NCBI GenBank assembly: GCA_937858165.1
Contig: CALLZA010000388.1
Span: 1 to 5,321, forward strand
Direction of reading: 5' to 3'
DNA: 5,321 bases
Origin: an uncultured Ardenticatenia bacterium
Lineage (GTDB): Bacteria > Chloroflexota > Anaerolineae > Promineifilales > Promineifilaceae
Of this stretch, positions 1 to 5,270 are shown piece after piece. The notes beneath the pieces are model-generated. The model worked only from the letters and a program-made list of their open reading frames with translations, had not been told where the DNA came from and searched no databases. Numbering within the stretch: position 1 is the stretch's first letter; each line of letters opens with the position of its first letter. Position numbers and translations under genes: made by a program.

Positions 1-88
1 TAAGATCATACGTCAAAGTCTTTATGATGCATTTCTAGCATGTATAGCCGTTGTTGTATAGATGTCGCTGTTCTTTTTGTTTTTTTTT
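1..88. other. Non-biological leader outside the adapter
   Basis: This AT-rich stretch lies outside the P7 end of the left adapter and ends in a T-rich run (about 71-88). Read on the opposite strand it is the A-rich, then noisy, sequence that short-read instruments produce after running off the end of a fragment. Its composition is unlike the GC-rich insert, and it holds no plausible gene. It should be trimmed and not annotated as genome. Confidence 0.93.
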
Positions 89-154
89 CAAGCAGAAGAC
101 GGCATACGAGATCTAGTACGGTCTCGTGGGCTCGGAGATGTGTATAAGAGACAG
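89..154 (+). other. Illumina Nextera P7/i7 adapter (left)
   Basis: Positions 89-112 match the P7 flow-cell sequence. Positions 113-120 (CTAGTACG) are an i7 index that I recall as Nextera N702. Positions 121-154 are the Nextera read-2 transposon adapter, ending in the 19-bp Tn5 mosaic end at 136-154 (AGATGTGTATAAGAGACAG). All parts are in exact library order with no mismatch that I can see. The genomic insert begins at 155. An open frame starting at 62 runs through this adapter into the hub gene, so any start called upstream of 155 is artificial. Confidence 0.99.
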
Positions 155-982
155 CGCCCGGGTGAGGCGCGGCTGGTCGTCACCGGCGAAGACCTCAGCC
201 GGATGCTCGACCGCCGGGAGCGCAGCCGCACCTTTCCCAACCAGTCCGACGCCGACATCGTGCGCGGCATCCTGGGCGCGGCCGAATACGCCATGCTGGG
301 CCTGCGGCCGGACGTGACGACGACGCGCATCCGTCCCAACGAGACCCAGCGCGTGCCCAGCCAGCAGGGCACCGACCTGGCAACGATCAACGCCCTGGCC
401 CAGCGCAACAGTTACGTCTTCTACATCGAGCCGACGGCCGTGCCCGGCCAGAGCGTGGCCTACTGGGGGCCGGAGAAGCGCCTGGGCGCGCCCCAGCCGG
501 CGCTGACCGTCGACATGGGCGCGGAGACGAACGTCGAGTCGTCGATCAGCTTCCAGCTCAACGCGCTCGGCCCGGTGGAGCACGAGGTGGGCCGCCAGGA
601 GCCGGCCAGCCGTCAGCGACTGCCCACGCTGCCAATGGCCCCGGCGCGGCCGCCGCTGGCCCGCACGCCGGCCGCGGCCCTGCGCCAGACCATCGACCGC
701 CAGGCGGCCAAGCTGGACAGCGACCGCGCCGGGCAGGTGGCGGCCACCACCGCCGGCCGGGCGGCCGACGCCCTCACCGCCACGGGCGAAGTCGACGCCG
801 GGCGCTATGGTCGGGCGCTGCGTGCGCGGCGGCTGGTTGGCGTGCGCGGCGTCGGCGACTCCTTCGGCGGCCTCTACTACGTCAGCGACGTCCGCCACAA
901 CATCAGCGTCGGCACCTATCGCATGAGCTTCACCCTGTCGCGCGAGGGCATCGGCAGCACGGTGCCGGTGGTACCCGTGTAA
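155..982 (+). CDS. CIS hub protein, gp27 / phage late control D-like (5' truncated)
   Basis: Partial gene: 275 residues are visible and the N-terminus is lost at the adapter junction. It resembles the gpD/gp27-like hub that joins the inner tube to the spike in phage tails, VgrG proteins and extracellular CIS. Supporting signs are QQGTDLATINALAQRNSYVF at fragment residues 70-89, a typical hub core, and the C-terminal end GLYYVSDVRHNISVGTYRMS at 239-258 followed by FTLSREG, which matches the closing beta-strands of the family. A Pro/Ala/Arg-rich linker at about 148-180 separates the two parts. Family members are often 330-400 residues, so roughly 60-120 residues are probably missing. The open frame continues upstream to 62, but those first 31 codons are adapter and noise. 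It ends in TAA, 82 bases before the spike gene. Unlike VgrG or Afp8 it has no fused OB-fold/needle. That part is the next gene. Confidence 0.85.
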   Translation, partial: RPGEARLVVTGEDLSRMLDRRERSRTFPNQSDADIVRGILGAAEYAMLGLRPDVTTTRIRPNETQRVPSQQGTDLATINALAQRNSYVFYIEPTAVPGQSVAYWGPEKRLGAPQPALTVDMGAETNVESSISFQLNALGPVEHEVGRQEPASRQRLPTLPMAPARPPLARTPAAALRQTIDRQAAKLDSDRAGQVAATTAGRAADALTATGEVDAGRYGRALRARRLVGVRGVGDSFGGLYYVSDVRHNISVGTYRMSFTLSREGIGSTVPVVPV

Positions 983-1005
983 GCGAATTACGAACTAAGA
1001 GTCTG

Positions 1006-1064
1006 GCTGACCACTGAATACTGAACACTGGATACTGACAACTGACTACTAGTCACTAACCACT
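1006..1064 (+). repeat. Degenerate 7-bp tandem array, ACTGNNN type
   Basis: Eight heptamers plus a final ACT run in perfect 7-base register: GCTGACC at 1006, then units such as ACTGAAT (1013) and ACTGAAC (1020), and later units drifting to ACTAGTC (1048) and ACTAACC (1055). The last ACT directly abuts the ATG of the spike gene at 1065. The array fills most of the gap between the hub and spike genes and is clearly less GC-rich than the flanking coding DNA. It looks like the short tandem heptamer repeats known from intergenic DNA of cyanobacteria and, as I recall, Chloroflexota. Its function is unknown. No promoter or terminator is recognisable in 983-1064. Confidence 0.85.
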
Positions 1065-1544
1065 ATGACCTACTACGGCAAATTCCGCGGCGTCGTCGTC
1101 GATAACAAGGACCCCAACCAGTTGGGCCGGCTGACGGCGCGCGTGCCCGACGTCTTCGGCGACGAGACGAGCGGCTGGGCGCTGCCGGCCACGCCCTACG
1201 CCGGTGACGGTGTCGGCCTCTACCTCATTCCGCCCGTCGGGGCCTCGGTGTGGATCGAGTTCGAGCACGGCGACCCGGAGTACCCGATCTGGAGCGGCTG
1301 CTTTTGGGCCAGCGGCGAAGTCCCCGCCTCGCCCGCCTCGCCCGATGTGAAGGTGTTGAAGACGACCGCAGGCACGATCACCATCAACGACACGTCCGGC
1401 TCGGCCGGTATCACCATCGAGACGGCCGACGGCAAGAAGATCGTCATGGACAGCGGCGGCATTGAGATCACTGTCGGCCAGGCCGTCGTCAAGCTGAGCG
1501 GGCCAACGGTGTCGGTCAACAGCGGCGCGCTGGAGGTAACCTGA
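1065..1544 (+). CDS. gp5-like spike protein with OB-fold (baseplate protein V / VgrG C-terminal half)
   Basis: This 159-residue protein should form the trimeric spike below the hub. Residues 1-80 look like the gp5/VgrG OB-fold: YYGKFRGVVVDNKDPNQLGR at 3-22, then VPDVFGDETSGWALP (27-41), then GVGLYLIPPVGASVWIEFEH at 49-68, followed by GDP and PIWSG (74-78). After a short Pro/Ala/Ser linker (86-93), residues 95-159 consist of short alternating beta-strands rich in Thr, Val, Ile and Gly, as expected for a needle-like beta-prism stalk. No lysozyme domain is present. The ATG at 1065 is preferred because the family starts with a similar Tyr-Gly-(K)-(F/Y)-rG-V motif, although no Shine-Dalgarno is visible upstream. 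It overlaps the next gene by one base (TGATG). Confidence 0.9.
   Translation: MTYYGKFRGVVVDNKDPNQLGRLTARVPDVFGDETSGWALPATPYAGDGVGLYLIPPVGASVWIEFEHGDPEYPIWSGCFWASGEVPASPASPDVKVLKTTAGTITINDTSGSAGITIETADGKKIVMDSGGIEITVGQAVVKLSGPTVSVNSGALEVT
1532..1537 (+). promoter_or_regulatory. Ribosome binding site for the PAAR-like gene
   Basis: GGAGGT lies inside the end of the spike gene, six bases before the ATG at 1544. With the TGATG stop/start overlap this indicates translational coupling of spike and tip, which would help keep their amounts matched. Confidence 0.75.
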
Positions 1545-1876
1545 TGGCCGCGCCGATCCTTCACGTCGGGGCGATGGTGCAGTGTCCGCACCAGATTCCG
1601 GCCCAACTCATTGCCGCCAGCGCCCGCGTCAAGGTCGGCGGCCAGCCGGTGCTGGTGGTCAACGACACCTTCATCATCGCCGGCTGCCCGTTCACCGTCG
1701 GCACGAAGTATCAGGGCTGCGTCAAGATCACCTGGATCGTGCCGGCCACGCGGGTCAAGGTCGGCGGGCAGTTCGTCCTGTTACAGAACAGCACTGGCCT
1801 CTGCCAGAGCGCAGAACAGATTCCCAACGGCCCGCCGTCGGTGACGGTGGTGCAGATGCGGGCCAAAGGGGTGTGA
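1544..1876 (+). CDS. Small PAAR-like protein, putative spike tip
   Basis: This 110-residue protein has no signal peptide or clear membrane segment. It is predominantly short beta-strands with many Gly/Val. It opens with MAAPILHVGAMVQC, reminiscent of PAAR-like proteins, and contains an internal duplication: ARVKVGGQPVLVVND (27-41) and TRVKVGGQFVLLQNS (69-83). Four cysteines (C14, C48, C59, C87) and H16 could bind a metal or form disulfides; classic PAAR tips bind zinc with His/Cys residues. Its place directly after the spike and before gp25 parallels the Afp region encoding spike, gp25 and PAAR (afp8-afp10), though here the tip precedes gp25. I recall similar small proteins in actinobacterial CIS clusters, usually labelled hypothetical. 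The capping role is inferred from position, size and fold type, and no direct match was available. Confidence 0.7.
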   Translation: MAAPILHVGAMVQCPHQIPAQLIAASARVKVGGQPVLVVNDTFIIAGCPFTVGTKYQGCVKITWIVPATRVKVGGQFVLLQNSTGLCQSAEQIPNGPPSVTVVQMRAKGV

Positions 1877-1882
1877 GGCAAG

Positions 1883-2242
1883 ATGAACATCGACTACCCG
1901 TTCCACATCGACGGTCTGGGCCGAACGGCGACGACCAGCGACGACGACCACATCCGCGACATGATCGAGCAGTTCCTGTTCACCAGCCCGTTCGAGCGCG
2001 TCAACCGGCCCGACTTCGGCGCGGGGCTGTTGCGGCTGCCGTTCGAGCCGAACAGCCCGGAGTTGGCCACGGCGCTGGAGCATACCATCCGCGCCGGTTT
2101 GCAGCGCTGGCTGGGCGACCTGATCGAGGTGCGCCGGCTGAGCGTGACGGCCGAGGACAGCGCCGTCCGGGTCGTCGTCAACTACGTCGTGCGGCGGACC
2201 AATGAAGAAGAGACGAGGCAGTTCTCGGCTGCGCGAGCGTGA
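1883..2242 (+). CDS. gp25-like baseplate wedge / sheath initiator (GPW/gp25 family, Afp9-like)
   Basis: This 119-residue protein is about the usual length for the gp25/GpW-lysozyme-like family. These proteins sit in the baseplate wedge and nucleate sheath polymerisation; they are not active lysozymes. Visible signs are the N-terminal YPFHIDGLGRTATT (5-18), the helix IRDMIEQFLFTSPFERV (24-40), the family hallmark NRPDFGAGL (41-49), a second helix ending RWLGDLIEV (75-83), and the closing strand VRVVVNYVVRRT (95-106). The ATG follows the previous stop by six bases, with GAGG at 1875-1878 as a closely spaced ribosome binding site. The adjacent baseplate J gene fits, since gp25 forms a complex with gp6-like wedge proteins in known CIS. 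Confidence 0.93.
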   Translation: MNIDYPFHIDGLGRTATTSDDDHIRDMIEQFLFTSPFERVNRPDFGAGLLRLPFEPNSPELATALEHTIRAGLQRWLGDLIEVRRLSVTAEDSAVRVVVNYVVRRTNEEETRQFSAARA

Positions 2243-2258
2243 GCGGCAGTATTCAGCA

Positions 2259-2311
2259 GGTCAGTTGTCAGTTGATGGTAGGCGGTCGGCAGTCAGTGGT
2301 CGGCGGTCAGT
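2259..2311 (-). repeat. Second degenerate 7-bp tandem array, inverted relative to the first
   Basis: On the + strand the units read NNNCRGT in 7-base steps, for example GGTCAGT (2259) and TGTCAGT (2266), then more GC-rich variants such as CGGCAGT (2287) and CGGCGGT (2301), ending with CAGT at 2308-2311. A possible out-of-phase unit with CAGT lies at 2247-2250. The reverse complement is ACTGNNN, the unit of the array at 1006-1064, so the two arrays face opposite ways around the three small genes. The array occupies most of the gap between the gp25 and baseplate J genes (2243-2333). No promoter or terminator is recognisable there. Confidence 0.75.
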
Positions 2312-2321
2312 ATCACCATAT

Positions 2322-2327
2322 GAGGGA
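2322..2327 (+). promoter_or_regulatory. Ribosome binding site that fixes the baseplate J start
   Basis: GAGGGA lies six bases before the ATG at 2334. The same frame is open back to an ATG at 2202, but that one lies inside the gp25 gene and its extra 44 codons would read through the heptamer array. The placed Shine-Dalgarno therefore favours 2334. Confidence 0.75.
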
Positions 2328-2333
2328 CGCGCT

Positions 2334-5045
2334 ATGAACACAAGCGTCATTTGCAAAGACGAACAGCGCCGCCGGGCCGTGCGGCAGGCGGCGCTGAATG
2401 GGCTGGACTACGTCGAGCTTCAGGAGGAGCGCCTCTTGCGCGCCTTCTTCCTGGGCAAGGCGCCGCGCGGGCTGCGCAAGGAGCATCTGCGCGTGCGCGG
2501 CGGCCGTCGTGTCACCGACATCGCCGTCGTCTCGGCCCGCCTCCACCGCGCCGAAGCCGACGACGAAGACGACTATCTCGACGTGCGCGTTGACAAACGC
2601 GGCGACTTTTCGACCTACGAGCTATGCGTTGTCGAACTGGACGAGCGCGGCCGCGAGACGGGTAACCCCTACCCCGGCTTCGACGCGCGCTACGCCTGCG
2701 CTCCGTTCAGCTTCATGGTCGATTGCCCCAGCGACCTCGACTGCCGGAGCGAGGTCGCCTGTCCGCCGGAGCCACGCGCCGAGCCGGAGATTAACTACCT
2801 GGCCAAGGATTACGCCTCCTTCCGCCAGCTTCTCCTCGACCGGCTGGCGCTGACGATGCCCGACTGGACGGAGCGCCACGTGCCCGATCTGGGCCTTACC
2901 CTGGTTGAACTGCTGGCCTACGTCGGCGACCACCTGAGCTACCATCAGGACGCCGTGGCCGCCGAGGCGTATCTCGACACCGCCCGGCAGCGTATCTCCG
3001 TACGCCGCCACGCCCGGCTGGTGGACTATATTGTCCATGATGGTGTGAACGCCCGCGCCTTCCTGCATCTGGCGACGGCCGTCGACGGCGAGCTGCCCGA
3101 CGACGTCTCCTTCCTGGCCGTCGGCGACGATCCGACCGGCGAGCCGCCGCTGGCGACGGATCGCGTCCACCTCTGGCCCGACGTGCGCCGCCGCCGGCCC
3201 GATGGCGGCTATGAGGTGTTCCGCCCGCTGCCGCCGCCCGGTGAGGCCATCCGCCTGCGCGCCGCCCACAACGCCATCCGCCTCTACACCTGGGGTGACG
3301 CCGACTGCTGCCTGCCGCGCGGGGCCACCAGCGCTACGTTGATCGACGGCCAACCGCCGCAGCCCGAACCGGATGAACCACCCGACACCCCCGACACCGC
3401 GCAACAGAAGCGCAAGCCACCCAAAGCGCCGCCCTCGACTGAACCCACCCGCGCCCTCGATCTGCGGCCCGGCGACCTGCTGCTGTTCGAAGAGGTGCTC
3501 GGCCCGCGCACTGGGCTGCCCGCCGACGCCGACCCGACCCACCGCCACGTCGTTCGACTGACGACCGTCGAGCCGATCGTTGATGCCCTGAACGGCCAGC
3601 CGCTGCTGGAAGTGAGCTGGGAGCAGGCCGACGCGCTGCCCTTCCCGCTGTGCGTCTCCGTCCTGGGCCCGCCGCCCGTCTGCGACTGGCTGACGGACGT
3701 GAGCGTGGCTCGGGGCAACGTCTTTGTCGTCGATCACGGCCGCCCGGCCGAAGATGGCCCGTGGTGCGTGCCCGTGGCCGACACGACCGTCACCTGCGAC
3801 GGCCCGCAACAGCCGTCGGAAGTCATCCACCGCGCCGGCCGCTTCCGGCCGCGCCTGGGCCGCGGGCCATTGGTCTTCGCCGAGCCGTACCCCGTCGGGC
3901 GACCGGCTGCGGCCCTGCTGGCCCAGGAGCCGCGCCGCGCCGTGGCCGCGCTGCGGCTGACCAGTGCCGCCGATCCCGACTGTTTGGCCGACGACCCGCC
4001 GGCCGACCCGCCGGCCGAGCCGTGCGGTGACGAGCCGCCCACCCCCGCCCGCGGCAAGCGCGCCCAGCAGACCTTCGCCCTGCCGGAGCCGCAGGCCGCG
4101 CCGCCGCCGTTCGAGTGGCAGCCGCGGCGCGACCTGCTGGACAGCGAACCGCTCGACCGCCACTTCGTGGCCGAGGTCGATGACCGCGGTCTGGCCCATC
4201 TGCGCTTCGGCGACGGCGATCTGGGCCGCGCGCCGACGCCCGGCGAGAGCTTCCGCGCTGCCTACCGCGTCGGCGAAGGGCCGGCCGGCAACGTCGGCGC
4301 AGAGACGATTCGTGTCCTGGTGGCCGACCAGGTCTACGACGGCATGGGCTGGGCGGCGCGCAACCCGCTGGCGGCCACGGGCGGCCAGCCGCCGGAGCCT
4401 CTGGCCGACGTGCGCCGCTTCGCGCCGTTTGCCTTTCGCTACCGTCTGGAGCGGGCCATTACCGCCCAGGACTACGCCGACATCGTCATGCGCGACTTCG
4501 CCGCCGAGGTGCAGCGCGCCGCGGCCACGTTGCGCTGGAGCGGTAGCTGGTACGAGGTGCTGGTGGCCGTCGATGCCCGCGGCCAGGGCGCGCCCAGCGA
4601 CGACCTGTTGGCCCGTGTCCTGGCCCATCTGGAGCGCTACCGGCGCATCGGCCACGACCTGCGCGTCGCCCCGGCCCACATCGTGCCGCTGCACGTCGCC
4701 CTGCGCGTCTGCGTGCGCCCCGGCTATCTAGCCGGCCACGTCAAGGCGGCGCTACTGGCCCGGCTGGGCGCGGGCGTGGTCGGCGGCGTGCCCGGCTTCT
4801 TCCACCCCGACAATCTGACCTTCGGCCAGGGAGTGGCCCTCAGCGCGCTGGTGGCCGCGGCCCAGAGCGTGGCCGGGGTGGACAACGTGCAGGTCACGCG
4901 GCTGGAGCGCCGCTATGAGGGGCCGGCCGGCGAAGTGGCCCGCGGCCTGTTGCCGCTGGGGCCGCTGGAGATCGCCCGGCTGGACAACGACCCCAGCCGT
5001 CCCGACGACGGCCTGCTGGAGATTAAGATGGAGGGCGGACGATGA
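2334..5045 (+). CDS. Baseplate J-like wedge protein (Afp11-like putative baseplate assembly protein)
   Basis: This 903-residue protein should be a large wedge subunit of the CIS baseplate, the gp6/Afp11 role. It would bind gp25 and the second wedge protein and carry the trigger for contraction. Strong signatures are YLAKDYASFRQLLLDRLAL at 155-173, DLGLTLVELLAYVGDHLSYH at 185-204, the following helix EAYLDTARQRISVRRHARLV (211-230), and a baseplate J core with LRFGDGDLGRAP (623-634) and YRVGEGPAGNVGA (644-656). The C-terminal part (about 700-860) has AITAQDYADIV and DLRVAPAHIVPLHVALRV, also typical. Four cysteines cluster at C122, C131, C137 and C143. Two Pro-rich, charged stretches (341-372 and 548-575) look like flexible insertions. 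The length fits large eCIS members. It is complete, and its stop overlaps the next start (ATGA). Confidence 0.93.
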   Translation: MNTSVICKDEQRRRAVRQAALNGLDYVELQEERLLRAFFLGKAPRGLRKEHLRVRGGRRVTDIAVVSARLHRAEADDEDDYLDVRVDKRGDFSTYELCVVELDERGRETGNPYPGFDARYACAPFSFMVDCPSDLDCRSEVACPPEPRAEPEINYLAKDYASFRQLLLDRLALTMPDWTERHVPDLGLTLVELLAYVGDHLSYHQDAVAAEAYLDTARQRISVRRHARLVDYIVHDGVNARAFLHLATAVDGELPDDVSFLAVGDDPTGEPPLATDRVHLWPDVRRRRPDGGYEVFRPLPPPGEAIRLRAAHNAIRLYTWGDADCCLPRGATSATLIDGQPPQPEPDEPPDTPDTAQQKRKPPKAPPSTEPTRALDLRPGDLLLFEEVLGPRTGLPADADPTHRHVVRLTTVEPIVDALNGQPLLEVSWEQADALPFPLCVSVLGPPPVCDWLTDVSVARGNVFVVDHGRPAEDGPWCVPVADTTVTCDGPQQPSEVIHRAGRFRPRLGRGPLVFAEPYPVGRPAAALLAQEPRRAVAALRLTSAADPDCLADDPPADPPAEPCGDEPPTPARGKRAQQTFALPEPQAAPPPFEWQPRRDLLDSEPLDRHFVAEVDDRGLAHLRFGDGDLGRAPTPGESFRAAYRVGEGPAGNVGAETIRVLVADQVYDGMGWAARNPLAATGGQPPEPLADVRRFAPFAFRYRLERAITAQDYADIVMRDFAAEVQRAAATLRWSGSWYEVLVAVDARGQGAPSDDLLARVLAHLERYRRIGHDLRVAPAHIVPLHVALRVCVRPGYLAGHVKAALLARLGAGVVGGVPGFFHPDNLTFGQGVALSALVAAAQSVAGVDNVQVTRLERRYEGPAGEVARGLLPLGPLEIARLDNDPSRPDDGLLEIKMEGGR
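3993..4016 (+). repeat. 12-bp direct duplication inside the baseplate J gene
   Basis: GACCCGCCGGCC occurs twice in tandem, encoding DPPA twice, followed by a related EPCG unit. It lies in the second Pro-rich loop (residues 548-575) and looks like a recent slippage in a tolerant surface segment. Confidence 0.7.
5030..5035 (+). promoter_or_regulatory. Ribosome binding site for the second large baseplate gene
   Basis: GGAGGG lies six bases before the ATG at 5042, inside the last codons of the baseplate J gene. With the ATGA overlap it indicates translational coupling of the two wedge proteins. Confidence 0.75.
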
Positions 5046-5204
5046 GCGACACAAGCCAAACCTGCGGCTGCTGCGAGGGCGTGGAGCCGGTGACGCCGGA
5101 GCCGACGGCCAACCGGCCCGGTCTCGACGCGCTGCGCTATCGCATCGGCACGCACGCGACCTTTCTGGAGACGATGATCGCCCGGCTGGGCACGATGACC
5201 ATCC
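5042..5204 (+). CDS. Second baseplate wedge protein, Afp12-like (3' truncated)
   Basis: Only the first 54 residues remain before the right adapter cuts the gene. The fragment has an N-terminal cysteine cluster (TCGCCEG, 7-13), a Pro-rich spacer, then ANRPGLDALRYRIGTHATFL (23-42) and ETMIARLG. This NRPGL...YR(I/V)GTH...F motif is what I recall at the start of the second large putative baseplate assembly protein in extracellular CIS clusters, which directly follows the Afp11-like gene, as here. The start is supported by a good ribosome binding site and a 4-base ATGA overlap with the upstream gene. Full-length relatives are several hundred residues or more, so most of the protein is missing. Any reading frame that continues past 5204 is coding for adapter. 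Confidence 0.82.
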
Positions 5205-5270
5205 CTGTCTCTTATACACATCTCCGCGCCCACGAGACCGTACTAGATCTCGTCTGCCGTCTTCTGCTTG
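5205..5270 (-). other. Illumina Nextera P7/i7 adapter (right, reverse complement)
   Basis: Positions 5205-5223 are the Tn5 mosaic end in reverse complement (CTGTCTCTTATACACATCT), 5224-5238 the rest of the read-2 adapter, 5239-5246 (CGTACTAG) the same index as on the left in reverse complement, and 5247-5270 the P7 end. Two bases differ from the standard adapter, both A to C, at 5227 and 5254, consistent with late-cycle sequencing errors. The genomic insert ends at 5204. Confidence 0.99.

Noticed and set aside
62..154. ATG at 62 as the start of the hub gene
   Set aside because: The first 31 codons are noise and adapter. The real start of the gene lies outside the insert.
113..898. Antisense open frame of 261 codons over the hub gene
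   Set aside because: It starts opposite real hub coding sequence and its C-terminal residues come from the adapter (SLIHISEPTRPY). It is a composition shadow.
983..1064. CRISPR array or promoter in the repeat-filled gap
   Set aside because: The period is 7 bases with no repeat/spacer structure, and no convincing -35/-10 pair is visible.
1883..2242. Active lysozyme, as the gp25 family name implies
   Set aside because: The family is named for an old annotation. The gene is a baseplate wedge component by motif and context, and no catalytic signature is seen.
2202..2333. 44-codon N-terminal extension of the baseplate J protein from the ATG at 2202
   Set aside because: It overlaps the gp25 gene, reads through the heptamer array, is Arg/Ser-rich without family similarity, and the ATG at 2334 has a good ribosome binding site.
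2622..4694. Long antisense open frame of 690 codons on the - strand
   Set aside because: High GC content yields long open frames opposite real genes. The + strand protein has clear family motifs through this whole region, while the antisense product is Arg/Gly/Val-rich with no recognisable motif.
155..5204. Prophage tail region
   Set aside because: The Afp11-like YLAKDY and Afp12-like NRPGL signatures and the gene order point to an extracellular CIS. A phage origin cannot be fully excluded without the flanking genes.
136..5223. 19-bp Tn5 mosaic ends in inverted orientation at 136-154 and 5205-5223, resembling transposon terminal inverted repeats around a 5-kb element
   Set aside because: They are embedded in full Nextera adapters with the P7 end and index, so they come from library preparation. 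No transposase gene lies between them.
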